Below, piece by piece: positions 1-13,043 of a stretch of DNA of 64,000 nt. The notes under the pieces are model-generated. The model had not been told where the DNA came from. It saw nothing but the letters and a program-made list of their open reading frames with translations, and ran no database searches. This DNA is from Paragordius varius (lineage: Eukaryota; Nematomorpha), in NCBI GenBank assembly GCA_964247055.1, contig OZ176050.1, positions 12,586,001-12,650,000 on the forward strand, read 5' to 3'. Position 1 is the stretch's first letter; every line of letters begins with the position of its first letter. The position numbers were made by a program, and so were the translations under genes.

Positions 1-279
1 TATCATAAATAAAATCTTTGATTTTTAAATGAATTAATTAAAACCTTAATGCAAGATCAAACAATTTCTATAATGAACCAAGAACCAAAGTCTTATAGCT
101 ATCATTACAAACCAAAACCCATGCGAATAAAAAGTAAATATAAATTAAACAAAATTTATTACAATATAATAATTTATTAGCAGTGTTGTGCGTTATAATA
201 TTTATTCCAGACATCTTGACCCTACTAGCTTGTTCAACAACCCGCATCAGAAGAGTTTGTTTGCAGTGATGAAAACACA

Positions 280-2130
280 TTAATCTTCCAAGAAAAAGAA
301 ATTTCCAGACTTCTTTTGATCCACATCCTTGACTGAGTTTAGTTTATTAATACGCGGCCTAAAATTGTTAGGGTCCCTACGGAATGTTATGTTAAGGCTC
401 TCCAAAAATTTATTCATGCCCAACAACAAACTTTGGGGACTATTGGCATGGGAGACGACAGAAGGTGTACCCTCAAAAACTATGACACGATCAGCCAAAT
501 ACGTTGCCATAATGAAATCGTGTTCAACCACGAAAGCCGTTTTCTTGGCATGGAGGATAAAGCGTTTAATAACTTTGCTGGCAACTAAACGCTGTTCGGA
601 ATCAAGGTATGCCGACGGTTCATCAATCAAATACACGTCAGCAGGTTTCCCCAAGCAAAGTGTTAAGGCTACTCGTTGAAGCTCACCACCAGATAAGTTT
701 TGTACCTCAAGGTCTAACAAGGGATCCATATTCATGGGTTTGATAACGTCCGCAATAAATTGCGGGTGAAGAAATGCCTCTTGTATCCGCTCCAATAACA
801 AATTACGAACTGTACTCGTGTACTTGGGTGATATTTTTTGCGGTTTATAGCTTATGTTAAGAACAGGTACTTCAGCACCTTCGTCCGGTTTCAGATTTCC
901 GGCTAACATACGGATCAAGGTAGTTTTCCCCGTCCCATTTTCTCCCAATAACACGATAATTTCGCTGTCAGTAAAATCACCTTCCGAAATGCTAAGGGAG
1001 AAGTCACCAAGATGTTTTGACATAGCTGGATAACTATAATGACGCATACGTTTAATTTCTTCTTTGGATGCCGTTTCTGCAACCTTGAATGTGAGAGAAA
1101 CGTCTCGAAACCTGAGATTTTCTGTGGGAACAAATCCATCAAGAAATATGTTAATCCCTTCGCGTACACTAAAGGGCATAGTAACCACTCCATAGGCCCC
1201 AGGCATACCATACAAACAACAAATGTAATCGGAGAGATAATCGAGTATAGATAAATCATGTTCCACAACTATGATATAGTTATTGTCACGAATTAACTCA
1301 CGTATGGCTATGGCAGCGTTTAGCCTTTGTTTAACATCCAAATAACTGGATGGTTCATCAAACATATAAATGTCGGCGTTTTGAATACAGCACATGGCAC
1401 ATGCAAATCGTTGCAATTCTCCACCACTTAAATCACTAATTTGTCGATTCATGAGTGAAGGTCCTAAATCTAACCTTTCACAAATACCGTGTTGGAATGC
1501 AAACTTACTCATTTGAACGGGATCATCTTTGGCATTAAGAACGAATCCGGGTAATTTTTTAGCCAGTAATTCTTGAACAGTGCCTTGAGCCGCTTTAGGT
1601 ATTTGATCAACATATTGAGGCTTGATTAGCGCTTTGAGATTGTCTTCCAAAATTTTAGTAAAATAATTTTGAAGTTCTGAACCTCGAAAATATACTAAGA
1701 GTTCGGACCAATCTGGTGGATTTTCATAACGGCCAAGATTGGGTTTAAGCTTGCCAGCAAGAATTTTTAGAGCAGTCGATTTACCAATACCATTGGTTCC
1801 AACAAGACCCAAAACTTCACCAGGCCTTGGAATAGGTAATCTATGGAGTTTAAATGAATTTGCTGAATATCGATGCGTGGTATCTTTTTCCAGATCACTC
1901 GGAAGATTAATAATCTGAATGGCTTGGAAAGGACATTTTTTAACACAAATTCCGCATCCTATGCATAATTGTTCTGATATAAGAGCCATTTTGTCTAGGG
2001 GTGTGACTTCGATGCATAATTTTCCTAGCCGATTAACCGGACATGATCGTTTGCATTCTTGCTTGCATTTTTTTGGTTTACATCGATCTTTGTTAACAAT
2101 GGCTATGCGAATAATTTTATCTTCAGGCAT
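280..2130 (-). CDS. ABCE1: ABCE1 / Rli1 ribosome-recycling ATPase
   Basis: Intronless frame of 616 codons encoding the cytosolic twin-ATPase that splits ribosomes after termination and acts in initiation. The N-terminal iron-sulfur domain has both cysteine sets (C17, C22, C26, C30 and C56, C59, C62, C66), including CIGCGIC. NBD1 carries Walker A GTNGIGKS (111-118), signature LSGGE (234-238) and Walker B with [10 protein letters not shown] (256-265). NBD2 carries GENGTGKT (396-403), LSGGE (479-483) and [10 protein letters not shown] (501-510). The C-terminal hinge [16 protein letters not shown] is nearly as in human ABCE1 (599 aa). The start at 2130 ([15 protein letters not shown]) matches the family N-terminus; the frame upstream opens only with GTG. 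About ten residues are inserted before the first signature motif. No frameshift or stop is seen. Identity is near certain; lack of introns contrasts with the other conserved genes here. Confidence 0.97.
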   Translation of the reverse strand: MPEDKIIRIAIVNKDRCKPKKCKQECKRSCPVNRLGKLCIEVTPLDKMALISEQLCIGCGICVKKCPFQAIQIINLPSDLEKDTTHRYSANSFKLHRLPIPRPGEVLGLVGTNGIGKSTALKILAGKLKPNLGRYENPPDWSELLVYFRGSELQNYFTKILEDNLKALIKPQYVDQIPKAAQGTVQELLAKKLPGFVLNAKDDPVQMSKFAFQHGICERLDLGPSLMNRQISDLSGGELQRFACAMCCIQNADIYMFDEPSSYLDVKQRLNAAIAIRELIRDNNYIIVVEHDLSILDYLSDYICCLYGMPGAYGVVTMPFSVREGINIFLDGFVPTENLRFRDVSLTFKVAETASKEEIKRMRHYSYPAMSKHLGDFSLSISEGDFTDSEIIVLLGENGTGKTTLIRMLAGNLKPDEGAEVPVLNISYKPQKISPKYTSTVRNLLLERIQEAFLHPQFIADVIKPMNMDPLLDLEVQNLSGGELQRVALTLCLGKPADVYLIDEPSAYLDSEQRLVASKVIKRFILHAKKTAFVVEHDFIMATYLADRVIVFEGTPSVVSHANSPQSLLLGMNKFLESLNITFRRDPNNFRPRINKLNSVKDVDQKKSGNFFFLED

Positions 2131-5100
2131 TATAATTTGTAAAAGAAAAACACGAGTTTCGAATCGGATATATTTCACGCATACACAATAATGTGTGTTA
2201 AATTATAATATGTAAAAATATGGATAAAAAAATACTTTCTACACTTTACAATATAAATAATATGAATTATATTCAAAATTTTACTTTTGATTATTTATTT
2301 TATACTACATTTAAACATAAATTAAAATTTTTTAACCATGATACGCATATATTTTAAATAGGAGTTTTTGCATTTTGGGTGTTTTTTGCCCAAAGATATA
2401 CAAATTTAAAAAATCTATTAGAAAAAAATAACCATATTTATGTAATACCTAAATATAAACTGATTTTAAACCGAAATGTTACTAGCTGCGCTTTTTAAAT
2501 CTTTTATAACTAGCGCCTTCCCAAAAATGCAAATAGAAGTTAATTTATATTTAAAATACCATTTTGAGTAAATTTGCCTCATGTGATAAACGTTTGACAT
2601 TTTATTATTTTTTTTATCAATTATCTTTTGGGTAATTATAAATCTTATAATTGTAAAAAATATCAGTAGTTGTTTAGGCTAAAAATTAATCGAATTATTC
2701 TCCTGTATTAAATAAATAAGCTACTATTTTTATAGGTTCATAGACTCAAAAGCAGGGTTCAACATGCGGTGTGCATGTCGTATAAGGCCCTCCTAAGACA
2801 ATTTGTTCAGTTCGGGAAAAATTTTATGATTTCTTGGATAAGCCTAAGGAATTAGCAAAAATCAGATGTTTTGCATTTTACAATCTTATGTTGGAGATAT
2901 AATAAAATATATGAATGCTCATTAAATGCGCCCCACCGGATATTGAAAAAATGTGGCCCGTGAAGCCATTTGTGTTAGACAACCCTGTTCTAGGGTCCAT
3001 TAGGATGGCTCCAAATCCGATTAAAATAAGCTGTGTTTAAAAAATTATTAAAAATCTGCTAAAATGCAAATTAAAAGCTTTCTAATTATTCACAATATTC
3101 AACCATAATATACATATATTTGCTTACTGTATGGTAAATTAAAAAATTTAATAATACAATGGCGGCGGAAAAAATTGAGATTAGGATTTTTGCTTTATAT
3201 GTTTAAAAAAAATTTTGCATCATGTGTCTAAAAGAAGATAGCATATTTTAAAATTTTGTTCAATGCTAAAAATGATTTCAAACATGTATAAATTTTAAAA
3301 GGCCCTATGTAAAACTATCCCAAAAGGTCATGTGTTTTACATCATAAATATAATAAAAAATTAAAATATATTTTTTATAAAATTTTGATATTTATATGTG
3401 GGCTCGAAAATCAATTTTTTCTCCGGCTTGATTTTTTCGAAAACGCTAAAGAGCCGAGATTTTGCAATAAAATTTTTTAACATAAGCTAGATTATATCTT
3501 TAAAAATATGCAAACATTTTTCATAAAAGTCAAATTTTTAGCTTTGAACTGTATTTCATAGTATTTTGCATAGTTCAAACGGTATAAAAACAATTTAAGA
3601 TATAATAAAAATTTCTATCATTAAATGATGCTGAACATTTCTATTACATGAGAATTTGATTGTTCGCTCCAAGTTAGCCTTCAATATAACATGTGTTTAT
3701 ACAAAAATCTACTTATAATAACTAAAAAAATTTTTTATCCAAATTCTGATGTTAGAAATGTTCAGGATCATTGAATTACAGCAGGTGTTTTTAGAAGGTC
3801 TGATAGTGTTTTTATCCCATTACCACTATTACCACTATGCTCCAAAATATCATAAACGGTTTATCAAAATCTGACCAAAAATTAAATTAACAAGCATTTT
3901 TTCAATCATATTTTTTTGATATATAATTAAGCATATATTTATTAAATCATAAACGCAAAATCGCGGCACTTTTGTTTATTTACCCATTTTAAAGAGTTCA
4001 AAAATTTGATACTTAGCCCACGTTTATAAAAAATTAAATATAAATATTGTTTGCTTTTATATGTGGTTTATAAAATATTTTTGTAATATTTGGAATAACC
4101 CATTTAAATTTTATAAAAAAATTAACAACATGTATGCAAATTTTGCCATTTTGTGATATGGTTTAGTTAATAAATTGTTATTAAGTTTTCATATCGATTC
4201 TAATGCCCAAAACAAGCACCACGATAAAATTTTCTATCATATATTATAATTCAAATAATTTTATGTTTCCAATGTGTTTATATATAATAAAAATTATATC
4301 AGGATTCTCATGGTGTATATTTCCAGAATTAAGGTGATTCATATTGAATCAAGAAAAATTACCCCAATTATTTCAAATTTATTTTAAAGAACAAATAACA
4401 TTCAAAATAATGTCCATTTAGAGCCAAAAATTTTAAACCCCTAAAATGGCGTGTGTATTCAAAATAAGAAAAGCCTTTATTACACTTTAAGGATTTATCC
4501 TAGAATGTAAAATGTTTGAGGCGAAAGGTAAATAAATTCTTATTTTCGGAATATCATTAAATGATTGCACAATTTTGGACCTTGAAAACATAATGATATT
4601 GAGAAAATTTTTAAGTATGATAGTAATAATAAAAGTTATTTTTATATCATATTTTGATATTTATCTTTACAAAAAGGGATTCATTGGAAAACTTTTTTTG
4701 GACTGTATGGTAAATCTCAGGGAATGGGTTTGGGTATTTTTGGTTAAAGAACACCAATGTACGTAAATTAAGTTTCCTGAATATTTGTGCATAGCTATAT
4801 TGTTTTTACTTATGTTTTACAATTTTATGGCAATCCAGCTTCAGAATAACTCTAATTAAGCCGCAGTTTAATAGTCTTTAAAGCAAATATGAAAATAAAG
4901 CAAAACACATAATTCAAACACAACATGCACCTATGAAACACATTTAGATAAAAATTAAATTTATTATCTTTTTTCTACTATCTAATTGTGCGGATCATTT
5001 TAATGGAAAGCGAGATTATAAAGTTATTTACTACTCGAATTTTAATAATATAGGGGGTTAATATTTTAATGGCCATTTGAATGAGTTGTATCCGAATTTG

Positions 5101-5260
5101 TTCATTGAATACGCCAACTAAAATACTTTATAGAATATTTTTTTCGATTTTGTTAGTTTTGGGCCGTAAAAATGGTGGTTCTTCCATTACAACATTTGAA
5201 ATATAGAATATTGTATATATATAATCAATTTCATTTATGTTATTTTCAACATTTATATGA
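2131..5260. other. intergenic, AT-rich
   Basis: About 3.1 kb between ABCE1 and the SINE. Apart from the small hAT-like element at 2753-2987, I see only AT-rich sequence with short unsupported frames. The region includes the promoter side of ABCE1. Confidence 0.6.
2753..2987. mobile_element. small non-autonomous hAT-like element (MITE), family D
   Basis: Starts with CAGGGTTCAACATGCGG and ends with GACAACCCTG, so the termini are imperfect inverted repeats of the CAGGGTTG type. The right end also has an internal stretch (GGCCCGTGAAGCCATTTGTG) that recurs in the right end of the element at 17359-17813, which makes the two one family. No clear 8-bp target duplication is visible for this copy. No coding capacity. 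Confidence 0.6.
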
Positions 5261-5274
5261 ACCCATTTAAGAGG

Positions 5275-5600
5275 CGTGAAAGGTATAGTAGGTAGGGCGC
5301 CGGACTCTTACACTGCGTGCCAGAGTTCGAACCCCGGAACTACGCAATTTTTCCATCATCACTGTCATCTCTGGGCAGGGGAGTGTTAAAGCCTTCACAA
5401 GTCCGGATACTTTTTAAATCCTTATCCTATGATAAAAATATGAAAAAAAGAAACTCTAAACTGTATATATACCAGCCCATTTACCCAAACGACTCTCTTA
5501 AGGCTTATTCACAGCTTAAAGAATGAGGTTTCATCATCAAAAGTATGTGTGTTAAATTAATGGCATTTTAAAGTTAATCATTACAATAATAGGTTTTAAA
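5275..5600 (+). mobile_element. tRNA-derived SINE
   Basis: The 5' head looks like a tRNA gene relic: an A-box-like stretch GGTAGGGCGCCGGACT followed about 35 bp later by a B-box, GAGTTCGAACCCCGG, near 5323-5338. It is not a functional tRNA as I see no convincing cloverleaf with paired acceptor ends. A non-tRNA body follows (CTCTGGGCAGGGGAGTG), then a 3' part that is tandemly repeated downstream. Family not recognised. Confidence 0.6.
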
Positions 5601-5992
5601 GTTCGGATACATATTAAGTCCTTACCCTATAATAAAAATAAGAAAAAGGAGACTCTAAACTGTATATATACCAGCCCATTTCCTAAATGCCTCTCTTAAG
5701 GCTTATTCACAGCTTAATAAAGTTTCATCATCAAAAGTATGTGTGTTAAATTAATGGCATTATAAAGTTAATCATTTAAATAATAGGTTTTAAAGTTCGG
5801 ATACATATTAAATCCTTACCCTATAATAAAAATAAGAAAAAGGAGACTCTAAACTGTATATATACCAGCCCATTTCCTAAATACCTCTCTTAAGGCTTAT
5901 TCACAGCTTAAAGAATAGGGTTTCATCATCAAAAGTATGTGTGTTAAATTAATGGCATTATAAAGTTAATCATTAAAATAATAGGTTTTAAA
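5401..5992 (+). repeat. three tandem copies of the SINE 3' region (about 195 bp each)
   Basis: Copies start at 5401, 5601 and 5795 (each with GTYCGGATAC) and the last ends near 5992. All contain ACTCTAAACTGTATATATAC, then TTCATCATCAAAAGTATGTG and end in ATAATAGGTTTTAAA. Spacing is 200 and 194 bp. Copies 2 and 3 are more alike than either is to copy 1, suggesting stepwise duplication. The unit is the tail of the adjacent tRNA-headed SINE. Confidence 0.85.
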
Positions 5993-6583
5993 TGCCTTAT
6001 TAAATTAGATATTATAAAATTTAGCGTTGAATAAGGTAAAGGTTCCTCGATTCATTTGGTTTTAAAAAAAATAAGATTATATTCCATAAATTCCTGCTTT
6101 TCGCCATCTTTAAAGTCATGCTAAACTTATGTTGTTGGTTACCTTAGATTTTAGGTTTATTAAAGAAGATAAATAAATTTTGTATTTATAGCAATATTTT
6201 TATATGAATGACCATATATACGTTACCTTATTTCTTTAAAATAAGGTAATACGATTGTTCACAATGTCACCTCTAATTTAATTTGTGTGAAATAATTAAA
6301 TAAAACATCTTTTTTTCTTATTGTGATTACGTATTCTTAATTACTTTGTCCATTTAGATGGAACTGATATACATAAACAATATGCATAACATTAAGTTTA
6401 TTGAATATCTATTTCAATTTGAAACATCCCACACATGAAATATATGCATTTTTTTCAATTTTGCCTTAATAAATATTTAACATTGATCGTAGGTGAAGAT
6501 AATTTTCAATAGATAATTGGTCAAAAAAATGAAAATTGTATATGCCTTTTTTACAATAATATTCATTACTACTTACAATATAT

Positions 6584-9500
6584 ATGATAAACGAAAAAGC
6601 TCACGGTGAAAAACTATTCGAAGAACAAAACAATTACAAAATCCAATCATCACCCAAGTATGTTGCTTCCAATAAAATTGGGGGGAGTCCTCAAAATTGC
6701 CAGCTTCAAAGCACCAATAATATTACAACTATAGAAAATAATTTGAATCATAAAATAGCAAAAAATTGCATTAGCAGTAATGATGGACACTATGGAATTG
6801 TAGCAAACATTAATTTATTAAATCAAAAATCTGAGTTTAATAACTTAGCCGGCACCTTCATAGCTGATATGATCCGACGTCGCAATTTTTATCGAGGAGG
6901 CAACTATAATTTTGGATTTCATTACTACTTTACAAACAATGTATTGTACGCCAAAGGAAATAAGCGGCTAAAGTTTAGCTTAACACGCACCCTAAAATTG
7001 TTTGGTCTACTCATACTATGTTATATTGGATCAATATTTTTACTTTATAGGGATTCTAAATCACCCCATATCATGGGAACTATGGCTAATAAAGCAAAAA
7101 GGGATACATTAAAATTATCAAAGCTTCGTCAAGATTCACCAATAATTAATGTTTACCCTATTACCCGTCCAACCGTTAGCCATAACAGAGATAAATTTAT
7201 GTCGATTGATATGGTCGCACCAAATACATCTTTGTTTAATTCCACAAATATTTTCGCGTAACATATAATTTTTTTTTACAAATGATAAATTTTTTTAAAA
7301 CATTGTAGATAGTTTAGTAGTTAGTGTATTATTATTAATTTTTCATCGTTGGCCAATTCACATTCAATTGGCAATACAATGACGTATGAGTAAAAAACAA
7401 CAAAGGGTGAAATTAAACAATTTTTTCTAATCATAAAAAATTAAATTTGTATATTTAATTAGGACAAAATATGCTTTTCACTATACGCTAGTGTATTGGT
7501 AATTAGACAAAAATAATATATATTGCAATAAAGTGGGTGCTGTACTTAAAAATTGTTCCCCCCCCCCCCCCACCACCTTAAAAATGAGAATAATAAATGT
7601 TTTCCATTATATATTAATAGGAATGAAGATGGAAAATTACAGGATATATATAATAGATTAGATGATTTCGACTCAGATATTGATGATATATTATATGCCC
7701 AATTAAGCCCATTAGAATACCCTGATCCAGTGTTATTATACGAAAACTCCACCCTCATAAATGATCAAAACTCCTCACAAACTTTATCAAAAGAAACGAA
7801 AAGGGATCCTTTTAATTTTGATATATTTGAAGATAAATCTTTTTCAAATTCCTCCCTTAACAACGATTTTGGCCCATCATCTTACAATAATAATAATTAT
7901 TACTATGTTAAATCTGCATTAAATTGGTATTCGCAATTAGATGAAAGAAATAAAATCCATAAAGCGAAAGTTGAATCTGTCTGTATGACACATCCGGAAT
8001 TAAGGATTAGCCCTTTTGAAGATTTTTTGGGTAAATACATGTAAAAACAATTAAATTTTTTAACAAAAAAAGTTACAATAAAGCCTTGACTAATTTTAGC
8101 TACTCGAAACCTTGATTTTGTGTTCCTACACCAGGAGTTGCGTTTAATTTGGTGCATGGTTCCTAAAAGTGGAAGCACTCTTTGGCGTAAAATATTAACC
8201 GCTTTAACGACAAAAGATTACAAACTCGAAGTAACGAATATGCCCTTCCTATTCTCCAAACAAAATAAGCCACTTAGTTAGTATTTCATTTTTTTTCACC
8301 TAAATTTTCGATTTATGTATTAACCTATTTTGTCTAAAATTGACTCAAATACTATAGAAAAGGATTTTAGCCATGAACCTTTTTAAAACCCTATCGGGAT
8401 CAAAATGTAACAGCTTCGATCTGATTCCGATTTCATAGATTTTGGCAAAATGTACTAAATCTCTTCTCTTTTTTAATATTTATAAAATGTTATAAAAACA
8501 GAAAAATTTTATTAGTTGGATCTTTTTTCTGCGATAAAATTTTTTTTTATTTATTAGATAAAATAGAAATTAATTTTAGAAGTACAAGGTCTTGTATTTA
8601 AAGGGAAAAATAGGAAAAATATCATTTGAAACGTTTGCTGTTTTTTGAGTTTTAAACGGTTTCCACTTAATCTAAAAGTTCCGATTTTACGATCCAGGCA
8701 ATTTAAGATTAAAACCTTTATTGATGTTTTTTTTGAAGAAATCTATTAAATTTTGAGACTACATCCTAAATAAAGCAGTAAATATATATAATTTTATCAA
8801 AAATATATTTACCCCAAATACCGCTTTTTAACTTTATCTATTCGCCGTTAAATTATTTTATACATCATTGCAGATCAAGTTGATCCAGTAGATTTAATTC
8901 AAATGCTTGAAACTTATCCAAAATTTATGTTTACTCGACATCCCTTCCCTCGCATTCATTCGGCTTACATCGATAAAATTTTGGGTTCCAACAATTATTT
9001 GGTAAATACAGTCCATGAAAAACTTAAAAGGGCCATGCGTCAAGCCGTGCAGGTAGGAATATAATATAATTTAATTTTAAACAAGTTTTAGAATTAGAGC
9101 TTTTTCAAAAAAAACTTGTAGTATAGCGTGGCCAATTTTGTCAGATTACATTTTTAGCAAAAGCCAAGTTGAATCTTTCCAAAAACCAATGTATGCTCTA
9201 TAAGAAATTTTTTACAATGGTTTAAAATTTTTTATAGTAGTATCCACAGATTTTACTACTCACTCATATAATCGGCTTGAAAATGAATCCCCGTTTGTGG
9301 ATTTGAAACCCAGTTGCATTGTAATTGTAATATTTTTAAATGTTGGCATATCAATAAATATTTTAGTAGTAAAAGCTAAGTTTTAAAATAAATCTATTTT
9401 TTAGTTATCACTTCGATTCAATTTGGGGCATCTAAATACCCAGACTAAATTTAATTTGAATTTTTTAAAATACTGAGGAAACGGTCGCGATTTAACTTTA

Positions 9501-12180
9501 TGCTTCTATCCTAATAAAAATTATATAAATAAGCTAAAATATCTAAATAAAATTTCGTTTTAAAAAAAAGTTCCATGTCAAACTACTTCGACGCCATTTT
9601 TATTTTGCAAAATTTATGTGTTCATTTATTTATAATGGTATAATGAAAGATAATTTTTTATTTAAATCACATCTAACATAGATATAAATTAAAAAGTAGT
9701 TTATTTTGTATTATTTTACAATTCAGCCAATGCACACATGTCACGTTGACTAAATTTTTATCTTTAAGTTTTACCCTAAAATAAGTAATAGGAAGTATTT
9801 TGAATAAGTTTTTCATATATTCCGGTTTATTAATGATATATAAGTGCAAAATTTTGCCATAGTTTCGATTCCTTCCATATTTTTTAAAATATATAATTTT
9901 AAACAGTCCTGGAGTATCCAACTACCCCAATTGAATCGAAGGACTAAAATGTAGTTGTATCCAAGTGTTAAAAAACCGTTTTTAATGTAGGAAAATACTA
10001 ATAAAACTAAAACTCTTAATACGGCCGACTTAAATGACCCCGAAGATCTAGAAGATAATTCAGAACCCGTAGAAGAAGAGGATAAACCTCTGACATTTGT
10101 CGAATTTTTGCAATATATAACGCAGCATTCCAAATACTTTCCTAACGTTTCTATGAACCAGCACTGGCAACCAGCCTACAATATTTGCCAACCATGTGCA
10201 CTAGGTCTTTTTAAATACATAAATATTTTAATAATTTACCTAATCGGTAGTCGTCAAAATTTTATTTTACTGCATTTTTGGACTTGTAAAAAATTATATA
10301 TTTTTTTAAGAATAAGGTATGCTTTATGCTTATTTTGTCGGTGAAATTTAATTTTGGGCAGATAAAACGTTATTTTCAATTTTAAAAATCGTTTTCAACA
10401 AAAAACCTCGCCAATTCGCACTTTTGGCAGTTATATTTTAGCTCATATTTATACTATTAGTAAGTCGTATAAATGCTGTCCATGTTTAATATATTTGGAA
10501 GTCTCTCCGGTAAAATAGATTTAGGTAGATATTATATTAGTTTTTCAGACAGTTAACGAATGAACTTGAAATATAAAATAAATTTTTATTTTTATAATCG
10601 CATTTATAACTAAAATTCATAATTTTAATTATTATTCTGTAGTTTATTTATTTTTATGTACTATACATCCACTATTATAAAAAAGAAAATAATTTTTATA
10701 TCTCTGCTAAATAATATAATATGCTTTTATGGTAGATTATGATTTTATTGGACGGTTGGAGGATATGGATAAAGATGGCCCCTTATTATTCAAATTGTTG
10801 GGTTAGACTTTTAATAAAATAATTTTAATATTTGTAATATATCGTTTGCACTACAGGGTCCTTGAACACTTCAAGTTGGTCTTTGGGTTTTCAAAAGTGT
10901 TCTTGAAGTGAACACTTCAAGTTGGTCCTTCAACATTTTATTTTTATTCTAATGAACCAATCCATTCATCTATCATAATTTTATATCTATTATTTTTATC
11001 ATGAATCTTTTAAATCAATTTCAACTTTTTTCATTCGAAAAATTACATAAGTTTTCTGAGTTATTGACGTCGCTGATTTAAGTTATTAAGATAGTGGAAT
11101 TCAAAATTATTTTGAAATGAAAAAGAATGGTTATTAAATGATAAATATTAAATATAAATATTTACAAATACATAAACATTTTACCCTAAAAAATAAAATA
11201 TTACGGTTATACAACTAAAAATATATGGACCAACTTGAAATGTTCAAGGAAAACTTTAAGTGTTTAAGGACCTAAGTTTTCAAGAACCAACATAAAATAT
11301 AACAGGACACCTTGAAATGTTCAAGGACCAATTTCATGTGTTAAAGCAAACTCTTGGAGTGCAAATGGTATATCTTTAAAAGTGCTAAAAAAATTAAATG
11401 GAGACTATACCATTCTATTTTCATTTAATTATTATATATCTTTTTATTGCATTTCCTTAAAAATGAAACATTTTTCAGACGTAGAAGCAAAATTACCTTT
11501 AACTTTTTGAAGCTTAGGGTTTTATACAGCCCTATTAAAACTATTGTGTCTCACATGTACTAAATTAGCGCTTAGCTAAAGCTTACTTATTAAAAATATG
11601 TTTTAGATTAATGTATCTTAATTATTTTAATTAATTTAAAGGATTCGATCAACACATGCAATTTCCCGTGAATCGAAAACCAAACCATTCCTTTCGCCGA
11701 AAAGAAAATATGAAAACCATATTCCGTAATTTGGAACCAACACTTTACACAAAATTTTTGAGTGTGTACAACATCGATATGGAAATGTTTAATTACTCAG
11801 ATCCACAGTATCTACGACTTCACAGTATAAATGCGACTTCTTTAATAACTAAACAACAGAAAAATGGTGGCAATATAACCATTTTTGTTGAGAATTCTCA
11901 GGAGGCCAAATTGAAAAAGGAGGAGGAAATCGCAAACTTAATAAATGTGGCCCCCGATCAATACTTTGACTCGGTGCAAAGGGAGTATGCTATAAATCGT
12001 ATAAAATTTAAGAATAAAATTTATCCACCCCAAAAACGGTTGAAAGATAAAAGACTGAGAATGGAACAGGAAAACGGTGATGATATTAGTGATATACTTG
12101 CTCGTGACACTGATATTGAAGATCCTATAGAAGAAAGTGATATAATCTCTGAGAACAATATTGATTTTCAAGATGAATGA
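6584..12180 (+). CDS. carbohydrate sulfotransferase (CHST8-14 / HNK-1 ST type)
   Basis: Seven exons: 6584-7257, 7621-8030, 8100-8276, 8874-9052, 9991-10204, 10736-10801, 11642-12180; 752 aa, all phases agree. A type II membrane segment lies at about residues 138-155, consistent with a Golgi enzyme moving sulfate from PAPS to a glycan. The 5'-phosphosulfate loop is CMVPKSGSTLWRK (from residue 380) and the 3'-phosphate site KFMFTRHPFPRIHSAY (from 437); TFVEFLQY, NQHWQPAYNICQPC and YDFIGRLEDMDKD follow in the order usual for the sulfotransferase-2 family. It is far longer than the usual 350-420 aa: a roughly 130-residue cytoplasmic Asn-rich head, a roughly 200-residue stem, an acidic insert and a charged tail of about 130 residues. 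The exon 5 donor (G/gtcttt) is weak. Substrate cannot be told from sequence. Confidence 0.88.
7368..7506. mobile_element. mariner-like MITE, family A, in sulfotransferase intron 1
   Basis: Ends are imperfect inverted repeats: GCAATACAATGACGTATGAG on the left, and on the right ACTATACGCTAGTGTATTGG. Inside lies GGTGAAATTAAACAATTT, shared with the copy at 12262-12408. No coding capacity. Confidence 0.6.
9411..9943. mobile_element. short TIR element, family C, in sulfotransferase intron 4
   Basis: About 530 bp, beginning CTTCGATTCAATTTGGGGCA and ending CTACCCCAATTGAATCGAAG, which are inverted repeats. Internal blocks (GACGCCATTTTTATT; CACATCTAACATAGAT; TCACGTTGACTAAATTTTTA) recur in the copy at 34267-34756 and, in opposite orientation and cut short, at 32307-32660. 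No protein seen; superfamily unknown. Confidence 0.75.
10838..11373. mobile_element. foldback element, divergent subfamily, in sulfotransferase intron 6
   Basis: Termini are inverted: left ATATCGTTTGCACT, right AGTGCAAATGGTATAT. Both arms hold degenerate 21-bp tandem units, left arm of the type TTCAAGTTGGTCCTTGAACA, right arm its complement (GGACCAACTTGAAATGTTCA). A simple AT-rich centre separates them. The outer end matches the foldback elements at 18481, 46779 and 50781, while the repeat unit has diverged. Confidence 0.75.
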
Positions 12181-12261
12181 TTTAGGGCGCACATGCTATT
12201 CAAATATTCACAGTTGTAATTTAATATTCATACTTAGGCTGGCCCATTCACATTTGATATG

Positions 12262-12408
12262 CCAATTGGCAACACAGTAGTGTATGGGTAAATACAACAA
12301 AATGGTGAAATTAAACAATTTCTTCCTTTTATTTATTTAAGTGCGGACATAATTTGTTTTATAACACATGCTACTATATTACCAATTGGCCAACTATAAT
12401 GTAATTAG
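12262..12408. mobile_element. mariner-like MITE, family A
   Basis: Just 3' of the sulfotransferase gene. Left end CCAATTGGCAACACAGTAGT, right end ACTATATTACCAATTGG, inverted. Shares GGTGAAATTAAACAATTT with the copy in intron 1 of the same gene. Confidence 0.65.
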
Positions 12409-12681
12409 GCTAGTATAAATAAATGTGCATACTGTATATGTGATTATTGAATATGTGTAATATATACACAAGTCAATATTTTAACACTTATATTTAGAGA
12501 AACTACAAAAAACTAAAGATATAAACCCAGTCGGTTCAAAATCAAAAATATAAATTGTTGTGGGATAATGAGATTTGTTGAAATTATTAAATTTACATCT
12601 TATTATTAAGTTAATATTTATTGATTAATACTGCAATATATACCTTGTATTAGTAATTTTTGTTATTTGAGACTTGACTAC

Positions 12682-12719
<38 letters not shown>

Positions 12720-13043
12720 AAATTTAACAATGCATCACATATAATATTCTGTATTTATATATTATGGAATTTATAATTGCTACATGAAATAAATGATAAT
12801 AATTTTTGTACATTTAAAAATTATTTTTAATTATTCTGTTTGTTGAAATATTTTTTTCACAAAAAATTGATATTTAATTAAAATTGGTCAGTTACAAAAA
12901 AACATCAAAGAAAGCGATTTATTTGCCAAAATAGAAGATAGCACCATATAAATTATTAAAACATATATAAAATGACCTTTAGATTTTAATCATTAATATT
13001 TTAAATATATTCATTCTATTATTTTCAAAAAATTTCATCTAAA

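Noticed and set aside
2131-2178. Longer ABCE1 start (extra 16 residues)
   Set aside because: The frame upstream begins with GTG, not ATG, and the extra residues do not match ABCE1; the ATG at 2130 gives the conserved N-terminus.
4575-4766. 63-codon frame on the plus strand
   Set aside because: Low-complexity hydrophobic and lysine residues, no motif, no plausible exon partners.
5280-5345. Functional tRNA gene
   Set aside because: A- and B-box-like motifs are present, but no convincing acceptor-stem pairing; it is followed by a SINE body.
9673-9921. 82-codon minus-strand frame
   Set aside because: It lies inside the family C element; a related frame at 34592-34780 comes from the second copy, so it is repeat sequence rather than a gene.
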